64,000 nt of DNA from assembly GCF_017833415.1 (NCBI RefSeq), contig NZ_JAFICC010000006.1:124001-188000 (forward strand), in the 5' to 3' direction. The translations under genes were made by a program, and so were the position numbers. Each line of letters begins with the position of its first letter. Position 1 is the stretch's first letter. Shown piece after piece: positions 18,729 to 27,494 of the stretch. This DNA comes from Flavobacterium sp. 1355 (GTDB lineage: Bacteria; Bacteroidota; Bacteroidia; Flavobacteriales; Flavobacteriaceae). The notes below the pieces were generated by a model. It saw only the letters and a list, made by a program, of their open reading frames with translations, had not been told where the DNA came from and ran no database searches.

Positions 18729-19760
18729 TTGATTTTAAATATAATTTCCCCAGTTTTGTTAAAAACATTTTATTTGGTATTGCTGACTTTTCTGCTGGTT
18801 TCCTGTGGTAAGAGCGAACAGCCTAAAATCTCTTTTTATTATTGGAAAACAATACTCAAATTCTCTAAAAGTGAAAATGAAACCCTTAGTGAAAATGCTG
18901 TTCAAAAATTATATGTAAGATATTTTGATATAGGACTGCAGGCAGACACCAAAGAACCAATTCCGATTAGTCCAATCCGGTTTCACGAAAATGTTAGTAA
19001 ATTCAATATTGTTCCGGTCATTTTTATCCAGAACAAAGTAATGTTGCAATCTGGCTTAGATATCGAAAACCTGGCTAAAAAAACAATTCATTTTGTAGAT
19101 CAGATAAATAAAAAAAACAAAATTGAATGCAAAGAAATTCAGATAGACTGCGACTGGACATTGACCAGCAAAGACAATTACCTCAAATTTATAGAACGGT
19201 TTAAAAAGCTTTCGGGCAAAACATTATCAGCAACCATTCGTTTACATCAGGTAAAATACTTCAGGAAAACGAAGATTCCCAATGTAGATTCGGGGGTTTT
19301 AATGTATTATAATATGGGAGCGATAGCAGCAGATTCTTTAAATTCAATTTATGACCAGAATGTGGCAGCAAAATATTTAAAAAGTTTAAAAAAATACCCA
19401 CTGCATCTGGATGTTGCATTGCCAATATATTCATGGGGAGTTCATATTAGAAATAAGAAAGTAATAGGATTACGATCCAAGTTGTATGTGAACGAACTTA
19501 AAAAAGATGAAAATTTCGAGCAGATAAGCGTGATGTTTTTTAAAACAAAACACTCAAACTACAAAAACGGAGTGTTTTATGAGGAAAATGATTTGCTAAA
19601 AATAGAAGGCATTACTACAGAAGATTTAAAACAAATGGCAAATGAGCTGGATGAAAACCTGGCTCAGTCCCCGAAAGAAATTATATTTTACGATTTAGAC
19701 CAATTCAATTTAAAAAATTATGAAAAGAATATTTTTGAACAAGTTGTTTCTTGCTTTTAG
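18729..19760 (+). CDS. DUF3142 family lipoprotein
   Basis: 343 aa. There is no ATG near the N-terminus; the frame opens after a TGA at 18711, so translation probably starts at TTG 18729 or TTG 18756. A signal peptide ending LLTFLLVSC gives a lipoprotein. The body carries the DUF3142 pattern: FYYWKTILKFS, VRYFDIGL, EIQIDCDWT, LSATIRLHQVKY, GVLMYYNMGA and ALPIYSWG. The Asp/Trp strand pattern suggests a TIM-barrel, glycoside-hydrolase-like fold, but activity is not established. The stop lies 41 bp inside the next gene, so the two are tightly coupled. Confidence 0.8.
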   Translation: MILNIISPVLLKTFYLVLLTFLLVSCGKSEQPKISFYYWKTILKFSKSENETLSENAVQKLYVRYFDIGLQADTKEPIPISPIRFHENVSKFNIVPVIFIQNKVMLQSGLDIENLAKKTIHFVDQINKKNKIECKEIQIDCDWTLTSKDNYLKFIERFKKLSGKTLSATIRLHQVKYFRKTKIPNVDSGVLMYYNMGAIAADSLNSIYDQNVAAKYLKSLKKYPLHLDVALPIYSWGVHIRNKKVIGLRSKLYVNELKKDENFEQISVMFFKTKHSNYKNGVFYEENDLLKIEGITTEDLKQMANELDENLAQSPKEIIFYDLDQFNLKNYEKNIFEQVVSCF

Positions 19761-22077
19761 TACGTTATTGCTTTTTGTATATGGAATAATTTATGCTTGT
19801 GGAGGAGGCGATGACTGGGATTTTTTTGGCTACAATTCTAATTTTACGCCAGAAACTTTTGCAGACAAATCATATTCGCCGCTTTTTTTATCGGGCGGGA
19901 TTTTTTATGGAATTGGTTTTGATACAGAACACAATTCCCGTTTCAACGAAAATATAAAATCAGATTGGGAAGTTTATCTAAAAGGGAGAGCAGATACTGC
20001 AACAATTAATTATTTTCTTATAGGTGATCAATCGCCAAAATATTATGAAGAGAGAGATAAAATTGCAGCTAATAAAACAGAAATTGAACAGCTTCATATT
20101 TTTTTAAAAACTAAAAAGAATAATAATACCTCTTTAAAATGGGGCAAAAAAATTAGTTTAAAAGAAGAAAGAGTAAAAGCTTTTATCGAGTTCTTGTATT
20201 TGGCGCAAAAAATAGAAACAGTTTCTATAGGAGAAGACTACTGGAGTTATGATCCTGTTGTGGCCAAAACGTTTAATGACGCAAAAATGATTCAGTCTAT
20301 TGAAAACGTATACAATATGACATCGGATCCATTCTTAAAGAATCGTTATTGGTTCCTCACAATGAAAGCCCGTTTTTATAGCAATGATAAGCAAAAAGCA
20401 ATTTTGTTTTTTAATAAAACAGAAGCTTTCGTGCCCAAAAACATTTTATATTACCGTGCACTTGCTTATGTAGCAGGAGTAAACTATCAGCAGAAAAAAT
20501 ATGCAATATCAAACTATATCTATGCTCAGGTTTTTGACAAATGCCCTCAAATGAGAGTGGTAACGGCCTATAGTTTTCATCCAAAAAACGAAAGTGACTG
20601 GACAAAATCACTGGCAATGGCAAAAAATAATGATGAGAAAGCTGCACTTTGGGCGATACACGGATATTATAAAGACGAAAGACAGGCTATTGAGAAAATT
20701 TATGGATTGAATCCGAAAAGTGAACATTTAAATTATCTGGCAACGAGACTTGTTAATTCTCTTGAACAAAAAATCAATAATTCATTTCAGCAAAATCAAG
20801 GAGATAATCTTCCTGTAAAAGCACAGACAATTGCAGAAAACAGAATAGAAAATCAAGCTAAAATCGATAAAAAAGCAGTCGATCTGATTGCGAAAATTTC
20901 CGTTGCAGGAAATACAGAAAAGCCTTATTTGTGGGATATGGCACTTGGATATCTGCAAACTTTAGAAGGCAATTTTGCCAATGCAGACAAGAATTTTGAT
21001 AAAGCCGAAAAAACACTTCCTAAAACAGAGTTGGCAGCAAACCAGCTGCGCTTACTGCGTTTTGTAAACAATATGAGCAAAATAGACAAGCTTACAGATT
21101 CTAATGTAAAAACTGTTTTGGCAGATTTGAACTGGCTGTATCAGGAACTTCCGAAAAAATATAAAGGAGAGGAGTTTCGTTATCAAAATGCTGCACAATG
21201 GAGCAAGAATTATCTGGCGGTACTTTACAGAGCAAAATCAGATCCTGTAATGGCCGAATTGTTTGGTACTTCGCCGTATGGATATTGGAATGCAGGAAAT
21301 TCTTTTTATGACAATGAAAAGGATTTGTTGAATATGAAAGCATTTTTAGCCAAATCAAACAAAACAGAAATTGAGCAAATAGGCGCCGGAATCTATAACT
21401 TGAAATTAAAAGACATTAACAACTTTCAGGCAATTCAGGCTACTTTTAAAAATAAAATTCCGGAAGCAATTGCCTTTTTACAGCAAACAGATTCTGTACA
21501 ATATTATACTTTTTTAGGAAATCCGTTTAACGGAAGTATTAAAGATTGTCACGACTGTGATCATGCAGCATATCAGAAGCGAAAATATTCTCAGATAGAA
21601 TTCCTGACTACGATAAAAGACATGCAGGATAAATTAGCTCAAAAAGAAGACGTATATACCAATAGTTTGCTGCTTGGAAATGCATTCTATAATATCACTC
21701 ATTTTGGAAACGGCAGAACATTTTATGAAATCAGTATTGTAGGTTATGGATCAAGTCCGTATTCGTTTAGAGATAAAATGCGGGAAATGATTACCAATTG
21801 TAATGTTTCAAAAATGTATTATCAAAAAGCATTTGAGGCCGCCACAACCAAAGAGCAAAAAGCAAAATGTATCTATTTGATCGCAAAGTGCGAAAGAAAT
21901 GAGTATTACAATAAGAAATACAACAACATCAAAAGGTATTGGGAGATTGAGGATGATAAAATAAATTTCATCGCCTGGAATGGTTTTAAGATATTAAAAA
22001 AAGAGTATTCAGATACAAAATACTATCAGGACGTAATAGCAGAATGTGGTTACTTTAATACATATGTAAACCAATAA
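19720..22077 (+). CDS. Large helical-repeat (TPR-like) lipoprotein, partner of the DUF3142 protein
   Basis: 785 aa. Signal peptide MKRIFLNKLFLAFSTLL... ends at IIYACGGG, a lipobox. The rest is alpha-helical with TPR-like units (for example WDMALGYLQTLEGNFANADKNF near 405-427) and a CHDCDH motif near residue 607. The start overlaps the 3' end of the DUF3142 gene by 41 bp, so both proteins are probably made together and work at the same membrane. Helical-repeat proteins usually act as scaffolds. No catalytic motif is seen and the function is unknown. Confidence 0.78.
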   Translation: MKRIFLNKLFLAFSTLLLFVYGIIYACGGGDDWDFFGYNSNFTPETFADKSYSPLFLSGGIFYGIGFDTEHNSRFNENIKSDWEVYLKGRADTATINYFLIGDQSPKYYEERDKIAANKTEIEQLHIFLKTKKNNNTSLKWGKKISLKEERVKAFIEFLYLAQKIETVSIGEDYWSYDPVVAKTFNDAKMIQSIENVYNMTSDPFLKNRYWFLTMKARFYSNDKQKAILFFNKTEAFVPKNILYYRALAYVAGVNYQQKKYAISNYIYAQVFDKCPQMRVVTAYSFHPKNESDWTKSLAMAKNNDEKAALWAIHGYYKDERQAIEKIYGLNPKSEHLNYLATRLVNSLEQKINNSFQQNQGDNLPVKAQTIAENRIENQAKIDKKAVDLIAKISVAGNTEKPYLWDMALGYLQTLEGNFANADKNFDKAEKTLPKTELAANQLRLLRFVNNMSKIDKLTDSNVKTVLADLNWLYQELPKKYKGEEFRYQNAAQWSKNYLAVLYRAKSDPVMAELFGTSPYGYWNAGNSFYDNEKDLLNMKAFLAKSNKTEIEQIGAGIYNLKLKDINNFQAIQATFKNKIPEAIAFLQQTDSVQYYTFLGNPFNGSIKDCHDCDHAAYQKRKYSQIEFLTTIKDMQDKLAQKEDVYTNSLLLGNAFYNITHFGNGRTFYEISIVGYGSSPYSFRDKMREMITNCNVSKMYYQKAFEAATTKEQKAKCIYLIAKCERNEYYNKKYNNIKRYWEIEDDKINFIAWNGFKILKKEYSDTKYYQDVIAECGYFNTYVNQ

Positions 22078-22099
22078 AGGGATTTAATACTTGAATGAA

Positions 22100-22504
22100 A
22101 TGGTAAATAAAATTGAACATATAGGAATTGCAGTAAAAAATATACAGGACGCTAATGTTTTGTTTGAAAAATTATTGGGAGTAACATTTTATAAATCAGA
22201 AGAAGTGGTAAGTGAGGGCGTTTTGACATCATTTTTTCAAACTGGCGAAAGTAAGATTGAGCTTTTGATGGCAACAAATCCTGAAAGTCCGATTGCGAAA
22301 TTCCTGGAGAAAAAAGGCGAAGGAATTCATCACATTGCTTTTGATGTAGAAGATATTTATTCAGAAATAGAACGTTTAAAAAAAGAAGGTTTTGTGTTGA
22401 TAAACGAAGTTCCGAAGAAAGGAGCTGATAATAAACTGGTCGTTTTTCTGCATCCGAAGAACACAAATGGTGTTTTGGTAGAGCTTTGTCAGGAAATTAA
22501 ATAA
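22100..22504 (+). CDS. mce: Methylmalonyl-CoA epimerase
   Basis: 134 aa from ATG 22100 (MVNKIEHIGIAV); an upstream TTG at 22091 adds only three residues. It is a vicinal-oxygen-chelate fold with metal ligands in EHIGIAV (His7), GIHHIAFDVED and VLVELCQE, and the LEKKGEGIHH signature. It interconverts (R)- and (S)-methylmalonyl-CoA in propionate/succinate metabolism. 22 bp after the TPR-like gene; possibly cotranscribed. Confidence 0.9.
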   Translation: MVNKIEHIGIAVKNIQDANVLFEKLLGVTFYKSEEVVSEGVLTSFFQTGESKIELLMATNPESPIAKFLEKKGEGIHHIAFDVEDIYSEIERLKKEGFVLINEVPKKGADNKLVVFLHPKNTNGVLVELCQEIK

Positions 22505-22606
22505 AAAAAAACATTTTTTATCTCCGAAATAAGCTATTGAAAATCAATTAAGTTTAAAAAATAGTTACGGGTATTTAAAATTAAATACAAATCAGACCTT
22601 AAAATA

Positions 22607-22638
22607 TTTGGAGTGAACAAAAAATAGTAGTAATATTG
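22607..22638 (+). promoter_or_regulatory. Probable tRNA promoter
   Basis: TTTG (22607-22610), 20-bp gap, TAATATTG (22631-22638), one mismatch to TAnnTTTG. It ends 12 bp ahead of the tRNA gene. Confidence 0.6.
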
Positions 22639-22650
22639 CATCCTCAAACC

Positions 22651-22724
22651 GGTCCTATAGCTCAGCTGGTTAGAGCACCTGACTCATAATCAGGTGGTCC
22701 CTGGTTCGAGCCCAGGTGGGACCA
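22651..22724 (+). tRNA. tRNA with CAT anticodon (elongator Met or lysidine-type Ile2)
   Basis: A 74-nt cloverleaf. Acceptor GGTCCTA pairs with TGGGACC, D-arm AGCTCAGCTGGTTAGAGC, anticodon stem CTGAC/ATCAG region with CAT at 22685-22687, T-arm CTGGTTCGAGCCCAG. No CCA is encoded. It lacks initiator features (no three G-C pairs in the anticodon stem), so it is elongator Met or an Ile tRNA modified by TilS; I cannot separate these by eye. Followed by its own terminator. Confidence 0.95.
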
Positions 22725-22725
22725 C

Positions 22726-22760
22726 AAAAAGCTTCATAAATTTTATGAAGCTTTTTTTTT
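22726..22760 (+). terminator. tRNA terminator
   Basis: GCTTCATAA / TTATGAAGC arms around a 3-nt loop, extended by A/T pairs, then nine Ts. It begins two bases after the tRNA. Confidence 0.9.
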
Positions 22761-22897
22761 GCTCAAAAAACTTGTATTTGAATGAAATTCTTATACATTT
22801 GCGGAAGGAATTCACAAAGGTTTTTCTTTGTGGGAATTATAATATGAGAAGTAATTTTGAAGATTGTAATTAAATGATTTTCAATAAACTGGAATTT

Positions 22898-23140
22898 ATG
22901 AAAGTATCTAAGAGCCTATTGTTGGTATTTTTTTTAATATTGATAAATGTTTCAAATATTAAAGCTGAAACAGTACCTCCGTCGCCGGAAATGGCGAGAT
23001 CTAGTGCAGCTGCTGCTGGGCCAGTTGCGCCACCGGGAGCGCCAATCGATCAGCATTTGCTTATTTTATTTGCAAGCGCATTAATTTTCGGAACTTGTAC
23101 TATATATACATATAACTCAAAAAGAAAAGCTTCAGTTTAA
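22898..23140 (+). CDS. Short secreted protein with PID-CTERM-like sorting tail
   Basis: 80 aa from ATG 22898 (MKVSKSLLL); an in-frame ATG at 22874 adds eight residues ahead of the signal peptide and is less likely. The signal peptide covers residues 1-23, followed by a Pro/Ala-rich linker. Then comes PPGAPID (45-51), directly followed by a hydrophobic helix (about 53-72) and a basic tail KRKASV. This matches the short PID-CTERM proteins of Bacteroidota, thought to be processed by an exosortase-like enzyme (XrtN). No exosortase gene is in the window. The last six codons overlap the terminator palindrome. Confidence 0.75.
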   Translation: MKVSKSLLLVFFLILINVSNIKAETVPPSPEMARSSAAAAGPVAPPGAPIDQHLLILFASALIFGTCTIYTYNSKRKASV

Positions 23141-23160
23141 ACTGAAGCTTTTCTTTTTTT
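23121..23160 (+). terminator. Long palindromic terminator overlapping the stop codon
   Basis: An 18-bp perfect inverted repeat with no spacer (23121-23138 / 23139-23156, core AAGCTTCAGTTT AAACTGAAGCTT), then a T run. The left arm encodes the final residues of the short PID-CTERM-like protein, and the TAA stop (23138-23140) is at the centre. It may also serve the convergent riboflavin synthase gene. Confidence 0.85.
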
Positions 23161-23173
23161 AAGTAATTTGTAA

Positions 23174-23764
23174 TTATTTGTTTATAGAATAAAGCCTGGA
23201 AATATATTTTCCTACAACATCAAATTCTAAATTAATTTTAGTTCCAACCTTAAAGTTTTTAAAATTTGTATTTTCAAAAGTATACGGAATTATCGAAACA
23301 CTAAATTGATTTGTTTTAGAATTTACAACAGTTAGGCTTACTCCGTTTACTGTTATAGAACCTTTTTCTATCGTTATGTTGTTTAGTTTTTCGTCATACT
23401 CAAAAGTATAATTCCAGCTTCCGTTTGCTTCCTCTATACCGATACAAGTTCCGGTTTGATCTACATGACCCTGTACAATATGTCCGTCAAGACGGTCACC
23501 AAGTTTCATGCCTCTCTCCAGATTAACAATATCATTTACTTTCCAGTCTCCAATATTAGTTTTTAAAATAGTTTCATCAATAGCTGTTACCGTATAAAAA
23601 GTGTCTTGGATAGCAACAACAGTTAAGCAGATTCCATTGTGAGATACGCTTTGGTCAATTTTTAACTCGTTTGTGAAAGAAGACTCAACCGTTACATGAA
23701 GATTGTTTTGATCTTTTTCTATTTTGTGAACCCTTCCTAGTGTTTCTATAATTCCTGTGAACAT
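23174..23764 (-). CDS. ribE: Riboflavin synthase, alpha subunit
   Basis: 196 aa made of two lumazine-binding repeats. The first starts MFTGIIETLG with NGICLTVV; the second has GHIVQGHVDQTG with NGVSLTVV. The enzyme dismutates two 6,7-dimethyl-8-ribityllumazine molecules to riboflavin in the cytoplasm. Length is normal. No FMN riboswitch was seen upstream. Divergent from pdxA across 57 bp. Confidence 0.95.
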   Translation of the reverse strand: MFTGIIETLGRVHKIEKDQNNLHVTVESSFTNELKIDQSVSHNGICLTVVAIQDTFYTVTAIDETILKTNIGDWKVNDIVNLERGMKLGDRLDGHIVQGHVDQTGTCIGIEEANGSWNYTFEYDEKLNNITIEKGSITVNGVSLTVVNSKTNQFSVSIIPYTFENTNFKNFKVGTKINLEFDVVGKYISRLYSINK

Positions 23765-23821
23765 TGTAGTTTTATTTTACTAAATTTGCACATCAAAATT
23801 AGTAATAAATAAACTGAGCTC

Positions 23822-24871
23822 ATGAATAAAAAAGCAGAAAATATAATTGTTGGAATTTCAATAGGAGATTTAAACGGTATTGGAAGCGAAGTTATACTAA
23901 AAACATTCGAAGATCCTCGTATGTTGGAACTCTGTACGCCTGTTATTTTTGCAAATGCGAAGATTCTTTCCTTTGTTAAAAAAAGCGTTACTTCAACAGT
24001 TCAGTTTCATGGAGTTGATAAATTAGATCAGGTTTTACCGGGTAAGGTGAATGTTTTTAATCTTTGGCGCGAAGGTGTTGATATCAATTTTGGAGTAAAT
24101 GATGTGAAGATTGGTGAGTATGCCATAAAATCTTTTGTGGCCGCAACAAAAGCCCTAAAAGAAGATCAGATTGATGTTTTGGTTACAGCTCCAATCAATA
24201 AATATAATATTCAGTCAGAAGAATTTAAGTTTCCGGGACATACAGATTATTTAGATCAGGAATTAGAAGGAAATGCATTGATGATGATGGTGCAGGATAA
24301 TCTGAGAGTTGGTTTATTGACAGACCACGTTCCTTTAAATGAAGTTTCTTCGCACCTGACGGAAGAATTGATTACAAGAAAAATAGAAACGATAAGAAAA
24401 TCATTGATTGAAGATTTTAGTATCGTAAGACCTAAAATTGCTGTTTTGGGATTAAATCCGCATGCTGGCGATGGAGGAGTGATTGGAAAAGAAGATGATT
24501 TGGTTTTGAAACCGGTTTTGAAAAAAATATTTGATAATGGAACTATGGTGTTTGGACCATTTCCCGCAGACGGTTTTTTCGGAAGCAGCCAATACGAGAA
24601 ATATGATGCTGTAGTAGCTGCTTATCACGATCAGGGACTTATTCCGTTTAAGACGCTGTCTTTTGGTAAAGGAGTGAATTATACAGCAGGTTTAAACAAG
24701 GTAAGAACTTCCCCGGACCATGGTACAGCTTATGATATTGCCGGAAAAGATGAAGCAGATTACAATTCATTTAAAGAGGCTGTTTATCTGGCAATTGATA
24801 TTTTTCGCTCGCGTAATCAATATGAGGAGATTAGTCAAAAACCTCTTAAAATAAAAGAAAAACAGTTATAA
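23822..24871 (+). CDS. pdxA: 4-hydroxythreonine-4-phosphate dehydrogenase
   Basis: 349 aa; catalyses the NAD-dependent oxidation step of the DXP-dependent pyridoxal phosphate pathway. Visible signatures: ISIGDLNGIGSEV at the N-terminus, LVTAPINKY, FPGHTDYL (metal His), GLNPHAGDGG, AAYHDQGLIPFK (metal His) and SPDHGTAYDIAG (metal His). Length and start are typical. It stands directly upstream of the DUF177-rpmF cluster, a common arrangement in Bacteroidota, but a separate promoter lies between. Confidence 0.95.
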   Translation: MNKKAENIIVGISIGDLNGIGSEVILKTFEDPRMLELCTPVIFANAKILSFVKKSVTSTVQFHGVDKLDQVLPGKVNVFNLWREGVDINFGVNDVKIGEYAIKSFVAATKALKEDQIDVLVTAPINKYNIQSEEFKFPGHTDYLDQELEGNALMMMVQDNLRVGLLTDHVPLNEVSSHLTEELITRKIETIRKSLIEDFSIVRPKIAVLGLNPHAGDGGVIGKEDDLVLKPVLKKIFDNGTMVFGPFPADGFFGSSQYEKYDAVVAAYHDQGLIPFKTLSFGKGVNYTAGLNKVRTSPDHGTAYDIAGKDEADYNSFKEAVYLAIDIFRSRNQYEEISQKPLKIKEKQL

Positions 24872-24914
24872 ACAAAAAAAGGTGAATAAGATTATTAGAT
24901 TTATAATAATTTTA

Positions 24915-24922
24915 TATCTTTG
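24915..24922 (+). promoter_or_regulatory. -7 element for the DUF177-rpmF operon
   Basis: TATCTTTG matches TAnnTTTG exactly and lies 55 bp ahead of the ATG at 24977. The alternative frame start for DUF177 (TTG 24920) falls inside this element, which supports the ATG. No clear -33 TTG at the expected distance. Confidence 0.6.
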
Positions 24923-24976
24923 CACCCCAATTCAGATATCTGTTTTCAGAAACGAATTGGTCAAATTGATGTTGAA

Positions 24977-25519
24977 ATGAGCAAAACAAAAGAATTTTTA
25001 ATTCCTTTCGTAGGATTAAAACTAGGAAAACACCATTTTGAGTATCAGATAAATAATGCGTTCTTTGAGAACTTTGAGTATGACGAATTTCAAAATTCAG
25101 ATATCAAAGTAAGTTTAGTTTTAGATAAGAAAAGCACTATGCTGGAGTTAGATTTTAAACACAAAGGAACTGTAAACGTACCTTGTGATCTAACTGGAGA
25201 AGATTTTGATCTTCCCTTAAAAGGTAAAATGAAATTGATTGTTCGTTTTGGAGAAGAATTCAACAACGATAATGAAGAGTTGCTGATTTTGCCACATGGC
25301 GAGTTTGAGATAGATGTAGCACAATACATTTATGAAATGATTGCTCTCTCTGTGCCGCTGAAACGAGTTCATCCAGGAGTTAAAGACGGAAGTTTGCAAA
25401 CGGAAGCCTTAACCAAGCTGAATGAATTAAGAGTCAAAGAAGAAAAAGTTGAGAATAAAGAAGAAGAAGATATTGACCCGCGTTGGGAAAAATTAAAGAA
25501 ACTATTAACGGATAAATAA
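24977..25519 (+). CDS. DUF177 (YceD-like) protein
   Basis: 180 aa from ATG 24977 (MSKTKEFLIPF). DUF177/YceD proteins are almost always encoded just before rpmF, as here (9-bp gap). In plants and E. coli they are linked to 23S rRNA accumulation. Flavobacterial members lack the Cys pairs seen in some homologs; this one has a single Cys in VPCDLTGEDF. The C-terminus is charged (KEEKVENKEEEDIDPRW). Confidence 0.88.
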   Translation: MSKTKEFLIPFVGLKLGKHHFEYQINNAFFENFEYDEFQNSDIKVSLVLDKKSTMLELDFKHKGTVNVPCDLTGEDFDLPLKGKMKLIVRFGEEFNNDNEELLILPHGEFEIDVAQYIYEMIALSVPLKRVHPGVKDGSLQTEALTKLNELRVKEEKVENKEEEDIDPRWEKLKKLLTDK

Positions 25520-25528
25520 TATAGTAAA

Positions 25529-25723
25529 ATGGCACATCCTAAGAGAAAAATCTCGAAAACAAGAAGAGATAAGAGAAGAACACATTATAAAGCTACTGTA
25601 GCTCAAATCGCTACATGTCCAATTACTGGAGAAGCACATTTATACCACAGAGCTTACTGGCATGAAGGTAAAATGTATTACAGAGGACAAGTTGTTATCG
25701 ATAAATCTGAAGCGGTTGCTTAA
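25529..25723 (+). CDS. rpmF: 50S ribosomal protein L32
   Basis: 64 aa, basic: [22 protein letters not shown] is the L32 N-terminal signature. The Zn-ribbon Cys pairs are mostly absent (one Cys, [10 protein letters not shown]), a Zn-independent form common in this phylum. Located between DUF177 and fabH as usual, followed by a terminator. Confidence 0.96.
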   Translation: MAHPKRKISKTRRDKRRTHYKATVAQIATCPITGEAHLYHRAYWHEGKMYYRGQVVIDKSEAVA

Positions 25724-25746
25724 TACGTTTTTGTAAAAAATATTGG

Positions 25747-25773
25747 AACTCTCACCTTGTGAGAGTTTTTTTT
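25747..25773 (+). terminator. Terminator after rpmF
   Basis: AACTCTCAC / GTGAGAGTT stem (25747-25755, 25759-25767) with a 3-nt loop and T8. Partial readthrough into fabH is possible. Confidence 0.88.
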
Positions 25774-25895
25774 GTTGGTTATACTTTTCGTTTTTTAAGA
25801 AAATAGATACAAATTTGCTTTGTTTTTTTTTGTAATTTTCAAGTCTTTTAAAAATTTTTCAAATAGAAGTATTTGGAAGGAAATAATAGAATATA

Positions 25896-26894
25896 ATGAA
25901 TACAATCACAGCCGCAATTACCGCTGTTGGAGCTTATGTCCCTGACTTTGTACTTTCAAACAAGGTGTTGGAAACAATGGTTGATACCAATGACGAATGG
26001 ATTACCACTCGTACCGGAATAAAAGAAAGAAGAATTCTTAAAGATGCTGATAAAGGAACATCGTTTCTTGCTATAAAAGCAGCACAAGATTTAATAGCGA
26101 AAGCTAACATTGATCCTTTAGAGATTGATATGATTATAATGGCAACAGCTACAGCAGACATGCCGGTAGCCTCTACAGGAGTTTATGTTGCAACAGAAAT
26201 TGGAGCTACAAATGCATTTGCATACGATTTGCAGGCAGCATGTTCAAGTTTCTTATATGGTATGTCTACCGCAGCAGCTTATGTACAGTCAGGAAGATAT
26301 AAAAAAGTATTATTAATCGGTGCTGATAAGATGTCATCAATTGTAGATTATACAGACCGTGCAACTTGTATTATTTTTGGCGATGGAGCAGGTGCAGTTT
26401 TATTTGAACCAAATCACGAAGGCTTAGGTTTACAAGATGAATATTTACGCAGCGACGGTGTAGGACGCGATTTTCTTAAAATTCCTGCCGGCGGTTCTTT
26501 AATACCAACTACAGAAGACACCGTAAAAAACAGACTACACAACATTATTCAGGACGGAAAAACCGTTTTTAAATATGCAGTAACGAATATGGCAGATGCC
26601 AGCGAATTGATTCTGAAAAGAAACAATTTGACTAATGAAGATGTTAACTGGTTAGTGCCGCATCAGGCAAACAAACGTATTATTGATGCAACAGCAGGAA
26701 GAATGGAACTTGAAGATTCTAAAGTATTAATGAATATTGAAAAATATGGTAATACAACTTCAGCAACTTTGCCATTAGTGCTAAACGACTTTGAGCACTT
26801 ATTCAAAAAAGGAGATAACATTATTTTTGCCGCTTTTGGTGGAGGATTCACTTGGGGATCTATTTACCTAAAATGGGCTTACGATAAAAAATAA
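25896..26894 (+). CDS. fabH: Beta-ketoacyl-ACP synthase III
   Basis: 332 aa, thiolase fold, starts fatty-acid synthesis by condensing acetyl-CoA or branched acyl-CoA with malonyl-ACP. The Cys-His-Asn triad is visible: Cys116 (LQAACSSFLYG), His256 (PHQANKRI) and Asn286 (KYGNTTSATLP). Full length. Followed 22 bp later by accB, so fatty-acid initiation and malonyl-CoA supply are cotranscribed. In flavobacteria FabH selects branched primers; that is family knowledge, not read here. Confidence 0.96.
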   Translation: MNTITAAITAVGAYVPDFVLSNKVLETMVDTNDEWITTRTGIKERRILKDADKGTSFLAIKAAQDLIAKANIDPLEIDMIIMATATADMPVASTGVYVATEIGATNAFAYDLQAACSSFLYGMSTAAAYVQSGRYKKVLLIGADKMSSIVDYTDRATCIIFGDGAGAVLFEPNHEGLGLQDEYLRSDGVGRDFLKIPAGGSLIPTTEDTVKNRLHNIIQDGKTVFKYAVTNMADASELILKRNNLTNEDVNWLVPHQANKRIIDATAGRMELEDSKVLMNIEKYGNTTSATLPLVLNDFEHLFKKGDNIIFAAFGGGFTWGSIYLKWAYDKK

Positions 26895-26916
26895 ATTAAA
26901 CTAAAAACGAATCATT

Positions 26917-27402
26917 ATGGATTTAAAAGAAATTCAAAACCTAATCAAATTTGTTGCAAATTCGGGAGTTGCAGAAGTTAAGTTAGAAATGGATGATGTA
27001 AAAATCACGATCAGAACAACTTTGGAAACAAATGTAACAGAAGCAACTTACGTACAGCAATTGCCTGCTCAGCAAGCATTACCTCAGGCGACAGTTCCGC
27101 AAGTTACAGCTCCAACAGTTGTAAATGTAACTCCAGAAGCACCAGCGGCTAACGATTCTAAATACATAACTATAAAATCTCCAATTATTGGAACTTTTTA
27201 TAGAAAACCGTCTCCGGACAAACCAGTTTTCACAGAAGTAGGAAGCACTATTGCAAAAGGTGATGTTCTTTGTGTAATTGAAGCAATGAAATTATTCAAC
27301 GAAATCGAATCAGAAGTTTCAGGTAAAATTGTAAAAATTCTTGTAGACGATATGTCGCCTGTAGAATTTGACCAACCTTTATTCTTAGTTGATCCATCAT
27401 AA
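26917..27402 (+). CDS. accB: Acetyl-CoA carboxylase biotin carboxyl carrier protein
   Basis: 161 aa. N-terminal helical segment ([13 protein letters not shown]), a Pro/Ala/Gln/Val linker (about 48-78), then the biotinyl domain with the target Lys125 in [12 protein letters not shown]. Biotin on this Lys shuttles CO2 from AccC to the carboxyltransferase. Cotranscribed with fabH upstream and accC downstream. Confidence 0.96.
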   Translation: MDLKEIQNLIKFVANSGVAEVKLEMDDVKITIRTTLETNVTEATYVQQLPAQQALPQATVPQVTAPTVVNVTPEAPAANDSKYITIKSPIIGTFYRKPSPDKPVFTEVGSTIAKGDVLCVIEAMKLFNEIESEVSGKIVKILVDDMSPVEFDQPLFLVDPS

Positions 27403-27405
27403 AAA

Positions 27406-27433
27406 TTTAGATTTTAGATTTTAGATTTTAGAT
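27406..27433. repeat. TTTTAGA tandem repeat in the accB-accC gap
   Basis: Four consecutive copies of a 7-bp unit (TTTAGAT/TTTTAGA), followed by AT-rich TCTAATTA repeats. Similar TTTTAGATT words recur at 52846-52885 and 59728-59760, marking it as a dispersed intergenic motif. No role is evident. Confidence 0.6.
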
Positions 27434-27494
27434 CGATTTATATCATCTAGAATTATCTAATTATCAAATTGTCTAATTATCTAATTAAAATAAG

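Noticed and set aside
23765..23821. FMN riboswitch upstream of ribE
   Set aside because: The 57-bp divergent gap is too short for one and carries no conserved core.
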